A program made the translations under genes and the position numbers. DNA of 64,000 bases from the NCBI GenBank assembly GCA_963762205.1, contig CAVXJZ010000002.1, positions 806,001 to 870,000 on the forward strand. The letters are read 5' to 3'. This document shows positions 51,488-59,355 of this stretch, piece by piece. The notes beneath the pieces are model-generated. The model searched no databases and was not told the DNA's origin. It worked only from the letters and a program-made list of their open reading frames with translations. How positions within the stretch are numbered: the stretch's first letter is position 1; every line of letters starts with the position of its first letter. The stretch is from VRUE01 sp963762205. GTDB taxonomy: Bacteria; Actinomycetota; Thermoleophilia; Solirubrobacterales; 70-9.

Positions 51488-52947
51488 GTACCAGGTGCCG
51501 CGGTAATACGAGGAGCGCTCGCGCAGCTCATCGAGTTTCTGCCAGGCCTCGGCGCGTGTCTGCCTGACCGCCTCGTTTTTTCCTGAATCGTCTTGGCTCC
51601 GACGCTTGAGAGTAGCTCGGTGATCAGGTTGTAGAGGCTGACCTCACTGCGCGGGTCGCTGGTGTCTTCGGCCGCGGCGTGAAGAGCTGCGAGCTTCTCC
51701 TCGCCCAGCGTCCTAAACAGCGCTCGCAGCCGCGCGTACTCGCGCTCCTGCGTGGCGAAGTTGTCCTCGTCCTCTCCTTCCTTCTCCTCGTCGGTCCCAT
51801 CAGTCTCGGACTCATAAACCTCGTCATAGAGCCGCTCAGCCTCGTGTTCCAATTGCTCGGCCCGCTCTAAGGTCCGGCGCTGCTCCGTGGATAGGGCCTT
51901 CATCTCCTCGCGCCTCTCCGCCTCGATTGCCGCGTCGACCTCCTCCAGCTCGGCGTCGATATCAGCTATCTCGCCGACCGCCTGCAACTGGTGGTGAATC
52001 TGATGGCGCCGCAGTCCAGCGAGGAAGGCGAAGCCCCGCAGCAACTCACCGAAAGCATCTCCTTCTGCAATTCGCGCCCGCAGGACATCCAAGGCTCCGT
52101 CCTCGTTGCCTCCGAAGAAGACGAGCAGGGCCAGTTTCATTCGCATGGCGTCTATCGCCGCGCTGTGGCTGTCGCCGCTCTTTTCGATCGCCGCGCGGAG
52201 AGCCGTCTGCGCCTTTTCCGTCTCGTCGAGGCCAGTGGCGGCGAAAATGCCGCGAACGAGGGCCTCAAGGTCGGCACTGAGGTTGAGTGGGAACTCCTCA
52301 TCCGAGACGTCGAAGGTCGATGGCAGACTCGAGAACCAGACTCGCCAAGGCAGCTTGCCCCTGGTGGCATCGTTGGTGTGCCAGTCGTAGTGGGTCAGCC
52401 CGACCCAGGCCGGCAGCGCGAGGCGGGCATGAACGGTCCAACCGCCGCCCGGGCGGTCGACGACGCGGCCGTGCACCAGTCCCTCGGCCTTCAGCGTCTT
52501 CAGGATCCGCGCCGCCTGAGTCTTGTGCTGGAGGTCGATCACCGCGTTGATCGGGTGCACCCGGCCCATCTGCTCCTCGTCGAGGTTCTCTTGTAGGGCG
52601 TGGAGGATCACTAGGCGTGCGTCCTCCCCGCGCTTGCTGGCGCCGGCGAACTCATGGAAGTAGGGGACGACGAGGCCGCCGTGCGCTCGCCGGCGGTCGC
52701 GTTTCCAGCGTCCGATCCCGACGACGCAGATACCGATGAAAAGAAGGTTGATCGTCGACACGGTTACGCCGCCGACGAAGGGCCGGTCGAAGGCTTCGCC
52801 GCTGAAGAGGCTCGCGTAGATGCCGGAGAGGAGGCCAACGGCCGCGACTGCAAGCGCCACCGTCAGACCCAGCCAGTAGCGCCACTCTGCCACCCGGTAG
52901 TGGCGTTCCCAAACCGCCATTGCAACCTTCAATGCTGCGCTGATCAT
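51484..52947 (-). CDS. Membrane protein with winged-helix-like and coiled-coil regions, N-terminal part
   Basis: 487 residues as given; true sequence probably only about the first 456. Two membrane helices (about 24-48 and 60-82), then ARLVILHALQENLDEEQMGRVHPINAVIDLQHKTQAARILKTLKAEGLV, which looks like a winged helix, a middle domain, and a charged coiled coil (EIADIDAELEEVDAAIEAERREEMKAL; ERAEQLEHEAERLYDEVYESE). At the A6C run the proper continuation changes to the -1 frame. Membrane anchor plus coiled coil is common in phage-defence effectors or ATPase partners, but I cannot name a family. Confidence 0.6.
   Translation of the reverse strand: MISAALKVAMAVWERHYRVAEWRYWLGLTVALAVAAVGLLSGIYASLFSGEAFDRPFVGGVTVSTINLLFIGICVVGIGRWKRDRRRAHGGLVVPYFHEFAGASKRGEDARLVILHALQENLDEEQMGRVHPINAVIDLQHKTQAARILKTLKAEGLVHGRVVDRPGGGWTVHARLALPAWVGLTHYDWHTNDATRGKLPWRVWFSSLPSTFDVSDEEFPLNLSADLEALVRGIFAATGLDETEKAQTALRAAIEKSGDSHSAAIDAMRMKLALLVFFGGNEDGALDVLRARIAEGDAFGELLRGFAFLAGLRRHQIHHQLQAVGEIADIDAELEEVDAAIEAERREEMKALSTEQRRTLERAEQLEHEAERLYDEVYESETDGTDEEKEGEDEDNFATQEREYARLRALFRTLGEEKLAALHAAAEDTSDPRSEVSLYNLITELLSSVGAKTIQEKTRRSGRHAPRPGRNSMSCASAPRITAAPGT
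51575..51581 (-). other. A6C run joining two overlapping frames
   Basis: On the minus strand AAAAAAC lies where the coding signal passes from the frame of 51484-52947 to the -1 frame of 50909-51487. In frame 1 the codons are GAA AAA ACG; after a one-base step back they read AAA AAC GAG. It is either a programmed slip or a one-base loss from an A7 run. Confidence 0.5.
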
Positions 52948-53200
52948 CGTCGGGGAAGACTAGGTGTCAGACCTTCGACTTGGAAGACCCGGTGGCTTCC
53001 GCTCGACGCGCTGCTGCATTGGTGCCCCCCGAGCCGCCAACCTAGAGCCTCGAGTGGCGGCTCAGTTCCTCAACCCATTGCGACGAGCCATCAGCTGGCC
53101 GGTAGGGCGAAGTATGAGGCGAAACGCCACCTTCGGCGGATGAGGAGCGAAAGGCATTGCGCGACCGCTTTTTCGATGGACGCGAGAGCTAAGCCAGGCC

Positions 53201-53896
53201 CTATTCAGTCGGGGGAAGAAGGCCGAACATGGGCTCGAACTCCCCGGCGGAGACCGCGATAAAGCCCCCGACCTCGCCGTCAGGGGCGACGATGACGATG
53301 TAGCGCGTCCGTCGCGATCCATTGACGAGCGAGACGATCCACGGCTCTAGGCCTGTGTAGCTCGTCTCCGGCGGCGGCCGTCCGCCGAGGACCGACGGCT
53401 CTTGCGCGAACTCGACGTCAAGAACCTGGGTCTCGCTGGTCACCTCGAAAACATGCTCCATCGCCACGGCGGCGGCTAGCCCTCGAGAGACCATGGCCCG
53501 ATGGCCGGACCTCCTCGCCTGATCAAGCTTCTCTCGAATGCGCCGGATTCCAGCTCTGGCCGCCTCACTCGCGGCGAGGCCAGCTAGACCTGCCGCCGAT
53601 TGAAGTCCGAGCCATTCAAGGACTGGAATCCAGCCTGAGGCGCCTCGTCCCTGACTCCCGTCCAGGGCCACTGGCCTGCCGAGGGAAGGATCATCTTTGA
53701 GCCAGGACTCGCCGAATTCGGCGGTAATCGCCTGCTGAGCGACGCCCCTTTCGCGCTCCGAGCGCTCGACCCACTCCCGACCGACGCCCACCGCGAGTGC
53801 GATGTTCATCGAGAAGCGCGATCCTGGAGCGTCGAGGTCAATCGACGAGCGACCGGGCGCCGTCGAGCGCTTCGATTTGCGTCGAAACCAGTCCAC
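53201..53896 (-). CDS. Island protein of unknown function
   Basis: 231 residues from GTG 53896, with no recognisable domain. The N-terminus is basic (MDWFRRKSKRSTAPGRSS), followed by SMNIALAVGVGREWVERSERERG, a hydrophobic but not clearly membrane-spanning stretch (GLQSAAGLAGLAASEAARAGI), an Arg-rich helix and a C-terminal beta-rich part TRYIVIVAPDGEVGGFIAV. The 253 nt downstream, up to 52947, hold no gene. Confidence 0.5.
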   Translation of the reverse strand: MDWFRRKSKRSTAPGRSSIDLDAPGSRFSMNIALAVGVGREWVERSERERGVAQQAITAEFGESWLKDDPSLGRPVALDGSQGRGASGWIPVLEWLGLQSAAGLAGLAASEAARAGIRRIREKLDQARRSGHRAMVSRGLAAAVAMEHVFEVTSETQVLDVEFAQEPSVLGGRPPPETSYTGLEPWIVSLVNGSRRTRYIVIVAPDGEVGGFIAVSAGEFEPMFGLLPPTE

Positions 53897-54128
53897 GGCG
53901 AAAACGATCTCAGATGACCGGCCCCAACGGAGGGATGCACATGGACGTAGAGGATGAGTTCGCCGGCAAGCTCACCGCCAACTGGATCGCCACTTCGACC
54001 AGCGTCTCGGGGGCGAAGCGCGGCGAGTTCACGAACGAGGTCGCCGAGGAATCAGCCCCGATGGACGAGGTCCGCCAGGCTAGCCACAGGTGTGGCATTC
54101 GGACACAACGCGGCGCCCTCGAGATCCG

Positions 54129-55373
54129 TCAGGGCACCCGGCTCGGACGAGGGGTTTTGCCCGGCGGCCCGAGATCGCGCTCGAAGCGATCAAGCAGGTC
54201 AAAGAGCCCCACGCACTCCCAGGCGCGACTACGGCGCCCGACCGTCGTACGGCGAAGCACCCCGGCGCTCTCGAGGCGGTTGATCCCAAGCCGAGCGCGC
54301 TCCTCGCTGCCGCCGAGCAGCTGCGCCGCTGTCTTCACGTCGAGGATCGGCTGCGATGGCAAGAGCTCGATCAGCCGCATGGCACCCGAGCCTTTGCGCG
54401 GGTTGCCTGCCTTCTGAAGCCAGCGCTCCTGCAACCCCGACACTTCGGAGGCGAACTGGCGCGCTCCCTTTGCGGCACGAAAGAGCGCGTCGATGAAGAC
54501 GATGTACCAATCGTCTTCATCGCCAATCCGCCAGCTGGTCAACCCGGCCACGTAGCGGTCGGCCTCACCGGCAAGGGCGAGGCTCACCGGTGGCAGGTAG
54601 CTCTTGGCGAGGCCACGGCGGCGCAGGATGATCAGGATCAGGGCTCGGCCTACGCGCCCGTTGCCGTCGAAGAACGGATGGATCGTCTCGAACTGCACGT
54701 GGGCGATCGCCGCTTGGATTGCAGCTGGCAGGTCGTTGCGATTGCAAAAGGCACAGAGGTCGTCGAGGAGATCACCGACGAACTCGGGCGGGGGTGGAAT
54801 GAACTCTGCTTTCAGCGGGCTCGACGCGTTCCCCCCGATCCATCCCTGCTCCTCACGAAGCTGGCCGCCGAGGTGCTCGTCGCGTGTTCCTTCAAAGAGG
54901 ATTCGATGCACCTCCAGGAAATGCTCGCGCTCGAGCTGTTCGACGGTGCTAGCCAGTTCCACCGCGCGCTCGAGTGCGCGGATGTTTGCCAACACACTCT
55001 GGGCGGTGATGTCATGCACCTGAGAGGAGAATGCGGCCTTGGCCAGCCGGCGGTGAGAGAGGACTAGCCCCTCGATCCGCGACGAGGCGACTGACTCGGC
55101 TCGCAGCAACTGCCTGGCAAGGGTCTCGAAGTTGGCGAGCTCCGGCGGGTCGTCGTTCAGTTCGCGGCAGGCGATTTCTGCGTTGGAGCCCGCCGCAGCG
55201 ATATCGGAGTCGAGCAGGAAGCCCTCGCTGCCGATCCTCGCGGGAAGATAGGCCTCATAGGTGAAGCCGCGGCGAGCTTGGCGCCCACCCAATGCCTCCA
55301 CGTTTGGCTCCCAGTGGCGCTCGAGCATGGTGCCACGGCGGACAGGGATGTCGATGTCGGCTGTCAACTCCAT
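54129..55373 (-). CDS. Fic-family AMPylase, class II, with C-terminal winged helix
   Basis: 414 residues. The Fic core is HPFFDGNGR (232-240) with catalytic His232 and the anion-hole/metal residues intact. An N-terminal inhibitory helix fits (S/T)xxxE(G/N): Ser97 to Glu101-Gly102, typical of class II Fic proteins that self-inhibit. EFIPPPPEFVGDLLDDLCAF is the flap/substrate region. Residues about 345-400 (PILDVKTAAQLLGGSEERARLGINRLESAGVL) form a winged helix, so it may bind DNA and repress itself. ATG 55373 lies 3 nt from the first of several palindromic sites. The likely activity is transfer of AMP to a protein hydroxyl. Confidence 0.92.
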   Translation of the reverse strand: MELTADIDIPVRRGTMLERHWEPNVEALGGRQARRGFTYEAYLPARIGSEGFLLDSDIAAAGSNAEIACRELNDDPPELANFETLARQLLRAESVASSRIEGLVLSHRRLAKAAFSSQVHDITAQSVLANIRALERAVELASTVEQLEREHFLEVHRILFEGTRDEHLGGQLREEQGWIGGNASSPLKAEFIPPPPEFVGDLLDDLCAFCNRNDLPAAIQAAIAHVQFETIHPFFDGNGRVGRALILIILRRRGLAKSYLPPVSLALAGEADRYVAGLTSWRIGDEDDWYIVFIDALFRAAKGARQFASEVSGLQERWLQKAGNPRKGSGAMRLIELLPSQPILDVKTAAQLLGGSEERARLGINRLESAGVLRRTTVGRRSRAWECVGLFDLLDRFERDLGPPGKTPRPSRVP

Positions 55374-55376
55374 TGT

Positions 55377-55400
55377 CCAAAGTTAGCGCACTAAGTTTGG
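55377..55400. promoter_or_regulatory. Palindromic site A upstream of fic
   Basis: CCAAAGTTAG and CTAAGTTTGG flank CGCA, 24 bp with one mismatch between arms. It ends 3 nt from the fic start codon, so a bound protein would block transcription or translation start. Confidence 0.65.
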
Positions 55401-55416
55401 AAAAGTGCGAGATCAC

Positions 55417-55426
55417 CCAAACTTGC
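55417..55426. promoter_or_regulatory. Half-site D (CCAAACTTGC)
   Basis: Matches the left arm of site A at 40 bp from it, in the same orientation. Confidence 0.45.
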
Positions 55427-55446
55427 ATGCTCGCGGGCCATAAAAT

Positions 55447-55470
55447 CCAAAGTTATGCCTTTAACCTTGG
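55447..55470. promoter_or_regulatory. Palindromic site B upstream of fic
   Basis: CCAAAGTTAT and TTAACCTTGG flank GCCT. Its first nine bases are identical to site A and it starts exactly 70 bp from it, close to seven DNA turns. Confidence 0.6.
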
Positions 55471-55487
55471 ATCAGGAGCGATAGGGT

Positions 55488-55499
55488 CCAAACTTAGCG
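55488..55499. promoter_or_regulatory. Half-site C (CCAAACTTAGCG)
   Basis: Lies 41 bp from the start of site B, the same relation as half-site D to site A, so the pair B-C repeats the pair A-D. Confidence 0.45.
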
Positions 55500-55500
55500 T

Positions 55501-55975
55501 TGCGGCAAGAAGTGGGGCAAAGCGCTGACCTCGGTCCATGGGCCGGATGCTCGCGAAACGACGCTACCCGCCCTCCTCGAGCTGCTCGCCCTCGAGCTCG
55601 TCTTCGGCGATCTACTGCCCGATCCTCAAGCTCACCGCCGATCGGGCCAAGAGTCGAGGAGCCGTCGGCGAACGGACCCTCCAGCCGTTCATGCACCAGA
55701 GATGAAGCGCGCTCGGTCCAGGACAAGTGAGAGCCGCACTCGATCAATCGCGGCAAACGACCCCTGGTAGACGCGCGAGGACTCTAGTTCCTGAGCGGAC
55801 ACATTCCGGACACATAGCCCCGTCCACTCGGGGCAACGCGCGATCACTTGCCTACAAGTCGAAGAGCCTCATTTGCAGCGGATGGGTGTCCTCGAAGGTC
55901 CCCTGGTGCCCTCCTGTTCCGTGGCTGTCGTTCATGAAGGAGATCCTCGGCAAACAGATGGGGTTGTAGGGGCGT
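55501..55975. other. Gene-free stretch at the right end of the island
   Basis: About 475 bp between the fic control region and the DUF6636-like gene. I see no convincing gene: open frames on both strands lack start signals or family features. A 27-codon frame beginning MNDSHGTGGHQG (minus strand, from 55935) could be the remains of a gene. This is where an island boundary or attachment site would be expected, but I could not find a repeat matching the integrase end. Confidence 0.5.
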
Positions 55976-56401
55976 CTAGAAGCGGCGGGCTGCGGCGCGC
56001 GAGAGCTTGAAGCCGTGGTGGGTGTCGCGGTTGACGCAGCGGACGGCGCCGGGGAGGCTCTTGCACTTGAACGGGCCGAGCTTCGCCACGCCGCCCTTGG
56101 CGAGAACCCTGCCCTGGTTGAGGACGGTGTCGCCGGCGCAGACGAAGCTCGCCCGCTTGCGCTGGCCGACCGCCAGGCCGAAGCCCCAGTCGACGTCGCA
56201 CCAGCGCGGCTTCGGAGGCGCCTGCCAGGACTTGCGGGCGATGTCGCAGCGGGCGCTGCCGCCGCCGCTTCCCTTGCCGTAGATCATCGCGCAGCCGATG
56301 TTGCCGCCGGGGATGTGGAACATCCGCAGCTGAAACGCCGAGGCGCCGGCCGGCGCCGCCAGCAGCGCGAGAACGAGGAGCGGGAGCAGGATCCGCCTCA
56401 T
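55976..56401 (-). CDS. Secreted DUF6636-like protein
   Basis: 141 residues from ATG 56401, a Sec signal peptide with Ala-x-Ala cleavage (LALLAAPAGASAFQ). The mature part has the six-cysteine pattern seen in DUF6636: FHIPGGNIGCAMIYG, ARCDIARKSW, PPKPRWCDVDWG, FVCAGDTVLNQG, FKCKSLPGAVRCVNRDTHHGF. Disulfides are likely outside the cytoplasm. Function unknown. The earlier ATG at 56413 falls inside the TATGCT box that lies 7 nt before 56401, so it is not the start. Confidence 0.8.
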   Translation of the reverse strand: MRRILLPLLVLALLAAPAGASAFQLRMFHIPGGNIGCAMIYGKGSGGGSARCDIARKSWQAPPKPRWCDVDWGFGLAVGQRKRASFVCAGDTVLNQGRVLAKGGVAKLGPFKCKSLPGAVRCVNRDTHHGFKLSRAAARRF

Positions 56402-56408
56402 CCCGGCG

Positions 56409-56414
56409 AGCATA
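56409..56414 (-). promoter_or_regulatory. Candidate -10 box TATGCT for the DUF6636-like gene
   Basis: Exactly 7 nt before ATG 56401, with no ribosome site. Confidence 0.5.
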
Positions 56415-56470
56415 GCGGCCGCCGAGCAGCGAGGGCTCCCGGTCGCCGGGAAACCCTGCGTCCTCGGCGC

Positions 56471-56476
56471 TAGGCT
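56471..56476 (+). promoter_or_regulatory. Candidate -10 box TAGGCT for the beta-lactamase-like gene
   Basis: Eight nt before ATG 56485; the divergent DUF6636 -10 box is 57 bp away. Confidence 0.4.
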
Positions 56477-56484
56477 GGACGCCG

Positions 56485-57085
56485 ATGGAGGAGATCCTCG
56501 ACGGCGTCTTCCACTGGAAAGTGGAGCATCCGCGCATCGGCTTCGCGGTGGACTGCCACTTCCTGGCCGGCTCGGGAACGGTGATCGACCCGCTCCTGCC
56601 CGAGGAGGGGATCGAGTGGTTCGAGGACCGCGGCGTCGAGCGGGTCGTCCTCTCCAACCGCCATCACCTGCGTCACGCCCCGGAGGTAGCGGAGCGCTTC
56701 GGGGTCCCGATCCTCTGCCACGAGTCCGGCCTGCACGAGTTCGAGGACGGGCCGCCGGTCACCGGCTTCGCCTTCGGCGAGCAGGTCTGCGAGGACGTCG
56801 TCGCCCTCGAGATGGACGCGATCTGCCCCGACGACACCGTGCTCCGCGTCGATGCCGGCGGTGGGGCGCTGCTCTTCGCCGACGCCCTGATCCACTACGG
56901 CGACGTCGGTTTCGTGCCCGACCATCTGATCGGCGAGGACCCGGAGGCCGTCAAGGGCGCAATCCGGGAGCGCTGTCGCGGCTCTGCTGGACGAGGAGTT
57001 CGAGCACCTGCTCTTCGCCCACGGCGATCCGCTGCTCGAGGGCGGGCGCGAGGCGCTGCGGGCCGTGGCGGACGGCGGGCCCTAG
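56485..57085 (+). pseudogene. Metallo-beta-lactamase-superfamily-like protein with one apparent frameshift
   Basis: About 200 residues once one extra G near 56980 is removed: up to AVKGAIRERC in the first frame, then ALLDEEFEHLLFAHGDPLLEGGREALRAV to the stop at 57085. SNRHHLRHAPEVAERFGVPILCHESGLHEF replaces the HxHxDH motif with HHLRH, so a full binuclear metal site is doubtful; the late HGDPLLEGG matches the final metal histidine and the usual HG(D/E)PL ending of such proteins. Substrate unknown. Confidence 0.75.
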
Positions 57086-57096
57086 CCTGGGCGAGC

Positions 57097-58860
57097 TCAG
57101 CGGCGGGCGGGGCGGCGCACGACCCTGAAGGCCGCACGCTTCGGCTTCGAGCGGTTCCCGGCCGGGTCGGTGGCGACCAGCGTGGCGCGGTAGCGCCCGG
57201 GGCGCAGCTTCCGCTTGCCGATCCGGCCCCTGAAGCGGCGGTGATTGCCGCCTGCGCGGCCGTCGATCGCGAAGCGCCCCGCCCCGGTGAAGCGGCGCTT
57301 CTTGCGGACCCGGCGCCGTTCGATCCTCACCACGACGCGGGCCGCCTCCGAGAGCCGGAAGCGGATCGTCGTTCCGTGCCGCAGCCTGCGGCGAGCGAGC
57401 CGCACCTCGGCGCGGCCACGCCCTGCGACCGCCCATTCCCGCGGCGTGATCCGCAATCGGGTGATCGCCGGCGCCGTGGTATCGACCGCTGCGCCGCCCG
57501 CTTCCTCGAGGAAGCGGGCGGCGGAGAAGTCGGCCGTCTCGAAGACCCCGACCTCGCCGCCGACGACGACGCGGCCCTGGGCGTCGACGGCGACGTCCGC
57601 CCAGTTGCCGCCGTTCAGTCCGGGCGGCGGCAAGACGCCGCCGGCGCCGAACTCCGGGTCAGGCTCGAGGGCCGTCGAGGTGCCGCCGACCCGCCGCATC
57701 CGCATCAGCAGGGCGGCGCTCCCGCCGCCGAACCCGCCCGTGCCCGCGAGCAGGAAGCGTTCGCCGGCCGGGCCGGGGACGCCGTCGAGGTGCTGAACCG
57801 CCGCCGCGAACATGTTCTGGGTTCCCGGCAGCGGAATCTGGGCCCTCGTCCCGGCTATCTGAACGCCGGTCGCCGCGTCGAGGGCGACAGCGGCGAAGTC
57901 CCGCTCGGTTTTCGGCCCCGGTTCCTCGTCGATGCTGCCGAACACGTACAACGTCCCGCCGACCAGGGCCTGGGCCGCCCCGAGGTCGGACTGGCCCGCG
58001 AAGTCGGTGGTCACCACGCCGGCCCCGCCGAAGCCCAGATCGCGCGCGCCCGTGGGCGTGTAGCGGGTGACCAGCCAGTTGCCCTCTTTGGCGATGCTCG
58101 CCAAGCCGACCGCGCGGACCGCGCCCGAGGGTTCCACCTCGACCTCGCGGTAGTCGTTCTGCTCGGCCACCACCGGGTCGACGAACATGCCGTTTCCGGG
58201 GACGCCCGGCCCGTCGAAGCTCGGATCGGGTACGCCGTCGGAGTCCCACCTGACAAGCGCCGAATCGGATGTCGCCTGGCCCACGGCCGTGATCGCCCCC
58301 GACGGCGAGACCGCGATGTCGGCCAGCTGATCGGATTCGGGGCTCACATCCGCCTGGACGAAGCCGGTGTCGGCGGGCCCGAAGGTCATGTCGAGGGAGC
58401 CGTCGCCGTTGTAGCGGGCGACCGTGAACTCCCCTTTTTTGGAGGCGCCGAGCGTCATCCCGCCGGCGAGGATCTTGTCGCTGCCGGGCACCAGAGCCAG
58501 AGCCCTGATCTCCTCTCCGAAATTGCCGAGGTCGGGGCCGAACAGACCCGGCGCCCTGGCGAAGCCGCCTTCCCCGAAACCCGTGTCGAGGCTGCCGTCG
58601 GTGCGGAAGCGGACGAGGACCCAGCCGCCGTTCGAGTCTCCCGGGGTGTTGTTCTGGACGGAGCCGCCGACCAGCACTCTGCCGAGCGGGTCGACGACCA
58701 TCGCGTTGCCCGACTCGCGCTCCCCTTCTGGCGCCGTGCTGACGCCGGCGATGCCTTCAGTGCCGAAGCCGGGGTCCGCGAGCCCACCCTGCACCGCCTG
58801 CGCCTGTGCCGCGGCGAGCGCAAACGCCAGGCACAGCAACAGCCAGATGGACCGCCTCAC
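57097..58860 (-). CDS. Secreted delta-60 repeat protein
   Basis: 587 residues. Signal peptide LLLCLAFALAAAQAQA, then a chain of about six delta-60 type repeats marked by D-x-x-FG-x-x-G: ADPGFGTEG, LDTGFGEGG, LDMTFGPAD, PDPSFDGPG, RDLGFGGAG and PDPEFGAGG, the pattern of a beta-propeller. A C-terminal Ig-like or FlgD-like basic domain (about 470-587: FRLSEAARVVVRIERRRV, YRATLVATDPAGNRS) follows. Such proteins are cell-surface or secreted; no activity known. GTG 58860 is 6 nt after TAGACT. Confidence 0.85.
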   Translation of the reverse strand: MRRSIWLLLCLAFALAAAQAQAVQGGLADPGFGTEGIAGVSTAPEGERESGNAMVVDPLGRVLVGGSVQNNTPGDSNGGWVLVRFRTDGSLDTGFGEGGFARAPGLFGPDLGNFGEEIRALALVPGSDKILAGGMTLGASKKGEFTVARYNGDGSLDMTFGPADTGFVQADVSPESDQLADIAVSPSGAITAVGQATSDSALVRWDSDGVPDPSFDGPGVPGNGMFVDPVVAEQNDYREVEVEPSGAVRAVGLASIAKEGNWLVTRYTPTGARDLGFGGAGVVTTDFAGQSDLGAAQALVGGTLYVFGSIDEEPGPKTERDFAAVALDAATGVQIAGTRAQIPLPGTQNMFAAAVQHLDGVPGPAGERFLLAGTGGFGGGSAALLMRMRRVGGTSTALEPDPEFGAGGVLPPPGLNGGNWADVAVDAQGRVVVGGEVGVFETADFSAARFLEEAGGAAVDTTAPAITRLRITPREWAVAGRGRAEVRLARRRLRHGTTIRFRLSEAARVVVRIERRRVRKKRRFTGAGRFAIDGRAGGNHRRFRGRIGKRKLRPGRYRATLVATDPAGNRSKPKRAAFRVVRRPARR

Positions 58861-58866
58861 ACGACG

Positions 58867-58872
58867 AGTCTA
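58867..58872 (-). promoter_or_regulatory. Candidate -10 box TAGACT for the delta-60 repeat gene
   Basis: Six nt before GTG 58860; ends about 10 bp from the opposing -10 box of sixA. Confidence 0.45.
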
Positions 58873-58882
58873 GACCCCCCCG

Positions 58883-58888
58883 TAACAT
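58883..58888 (+). promoter_or_regulatory. Candidate -10 box TAACAT for the sixA-like gene
   Basis: Seven nt before GTG 58896, selecting it over ATG 58902. Confidence 0.45.
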
Positions 58889-58895
58889 CGGCCGG

Positions 58896-59342
58896 GTGCG
58901 GATGCTCCTGCTCCTCCTCCGACACGGCGACGCCGAGGACGGCGACGGGGACGACTCGGCGCGGCGGCTGACCGCGAAGGGGGAGCGGCAGGCCGAGGCG
59001 GCGGGGCGGGCGTTGGCGGCGCTCGGGGTGGAGCTCGACGCCTGCCTGGCGAGCACCAGGGTGCGGGCGATGGAGACGGCGCGACTCGCCTGCCGGCCGC
59101 TCGGGATCGAGCCGGAGCCGAGCGAGGAGCTGCGCGGCGGGGCGTTCGACGGACCGGGCCTGGCGGCCGGCCGGGGGGCGGTCCTCCTGGTCGGCCATGA
59201 GCCGGACCTCTCCGCCGAGGTCGCCCGCCTTACCGGCGCCAAGGCGAAGGTGAAGAAGGGTGGCATGGCGATCGCCGAGAACGGGGTGCTCCTCGCCCTG
59301 CTGCGGCCGCAGGACCTGGCCGCGATCGCGGCGAATCGCTGA
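58896..59342 (+). CDS. sixA: SixA-like phosphohistidine phosphatase
   Basis: 148 residues. The catalytic RHG is in LLLRHGDAEDGDGD, ARRLTAKGERQAEAAGRAL is the family helix, STRVRAMETARL carries the second Arg, and LVGHEPDLSAEVARL the second histidine. SixA-type enzymes remove phosphate from histidine in phosphotransfer domains; no such sensor is next to it. The gene is followed after 13 nt by an FAH-family gene with its own putative -10 box. Confidence 0.88.
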   Translation: MRMLLLLLRHGDAEDGDGDDSARRLTAKGERQAEAAGRALAALGVELDACLASTRVRAMETARLACRPLGIEPEPSEELRGGAFDGPGLAAGRGAVLLVGHEPDLSAEVARLTGAKAKVKKGGMAIAENGVLLALLRPQDLAAIAANR

Positions 59343-59343
59343 A

Positions 59344-59349
59344 TACGAT
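59344..59349 (+). promoter_or_regulatory. Candidate -10 box TACGAT for the FAH-family gene
   Basis: Begins 2 nt after the sixA stop and ends 6 nt before GTG 59356. Confidence 0.4.
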
Positions 59350-59355
59350 GCGCCG

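Noticed and set aside
53797..54417. Plus-strand open frame between the orphan gene and fic
   Set aside because: Overlaps the ends of two minus-strand genes, lacks start signals, and its second half is clearly antisense of fic.
55855..55935. Small minus-strand frame beginning MNDSHGTGG
   Set aside because: Only 27 codons without ribosome site or -10 box; kept only as a note in the gene-free stretch.
47848..55952. TCCTCGGCA occurring near both ends of the island as an att repeat
   Set aside because: Only nine bases of common GC-rich text; expected by chance in this sequence.
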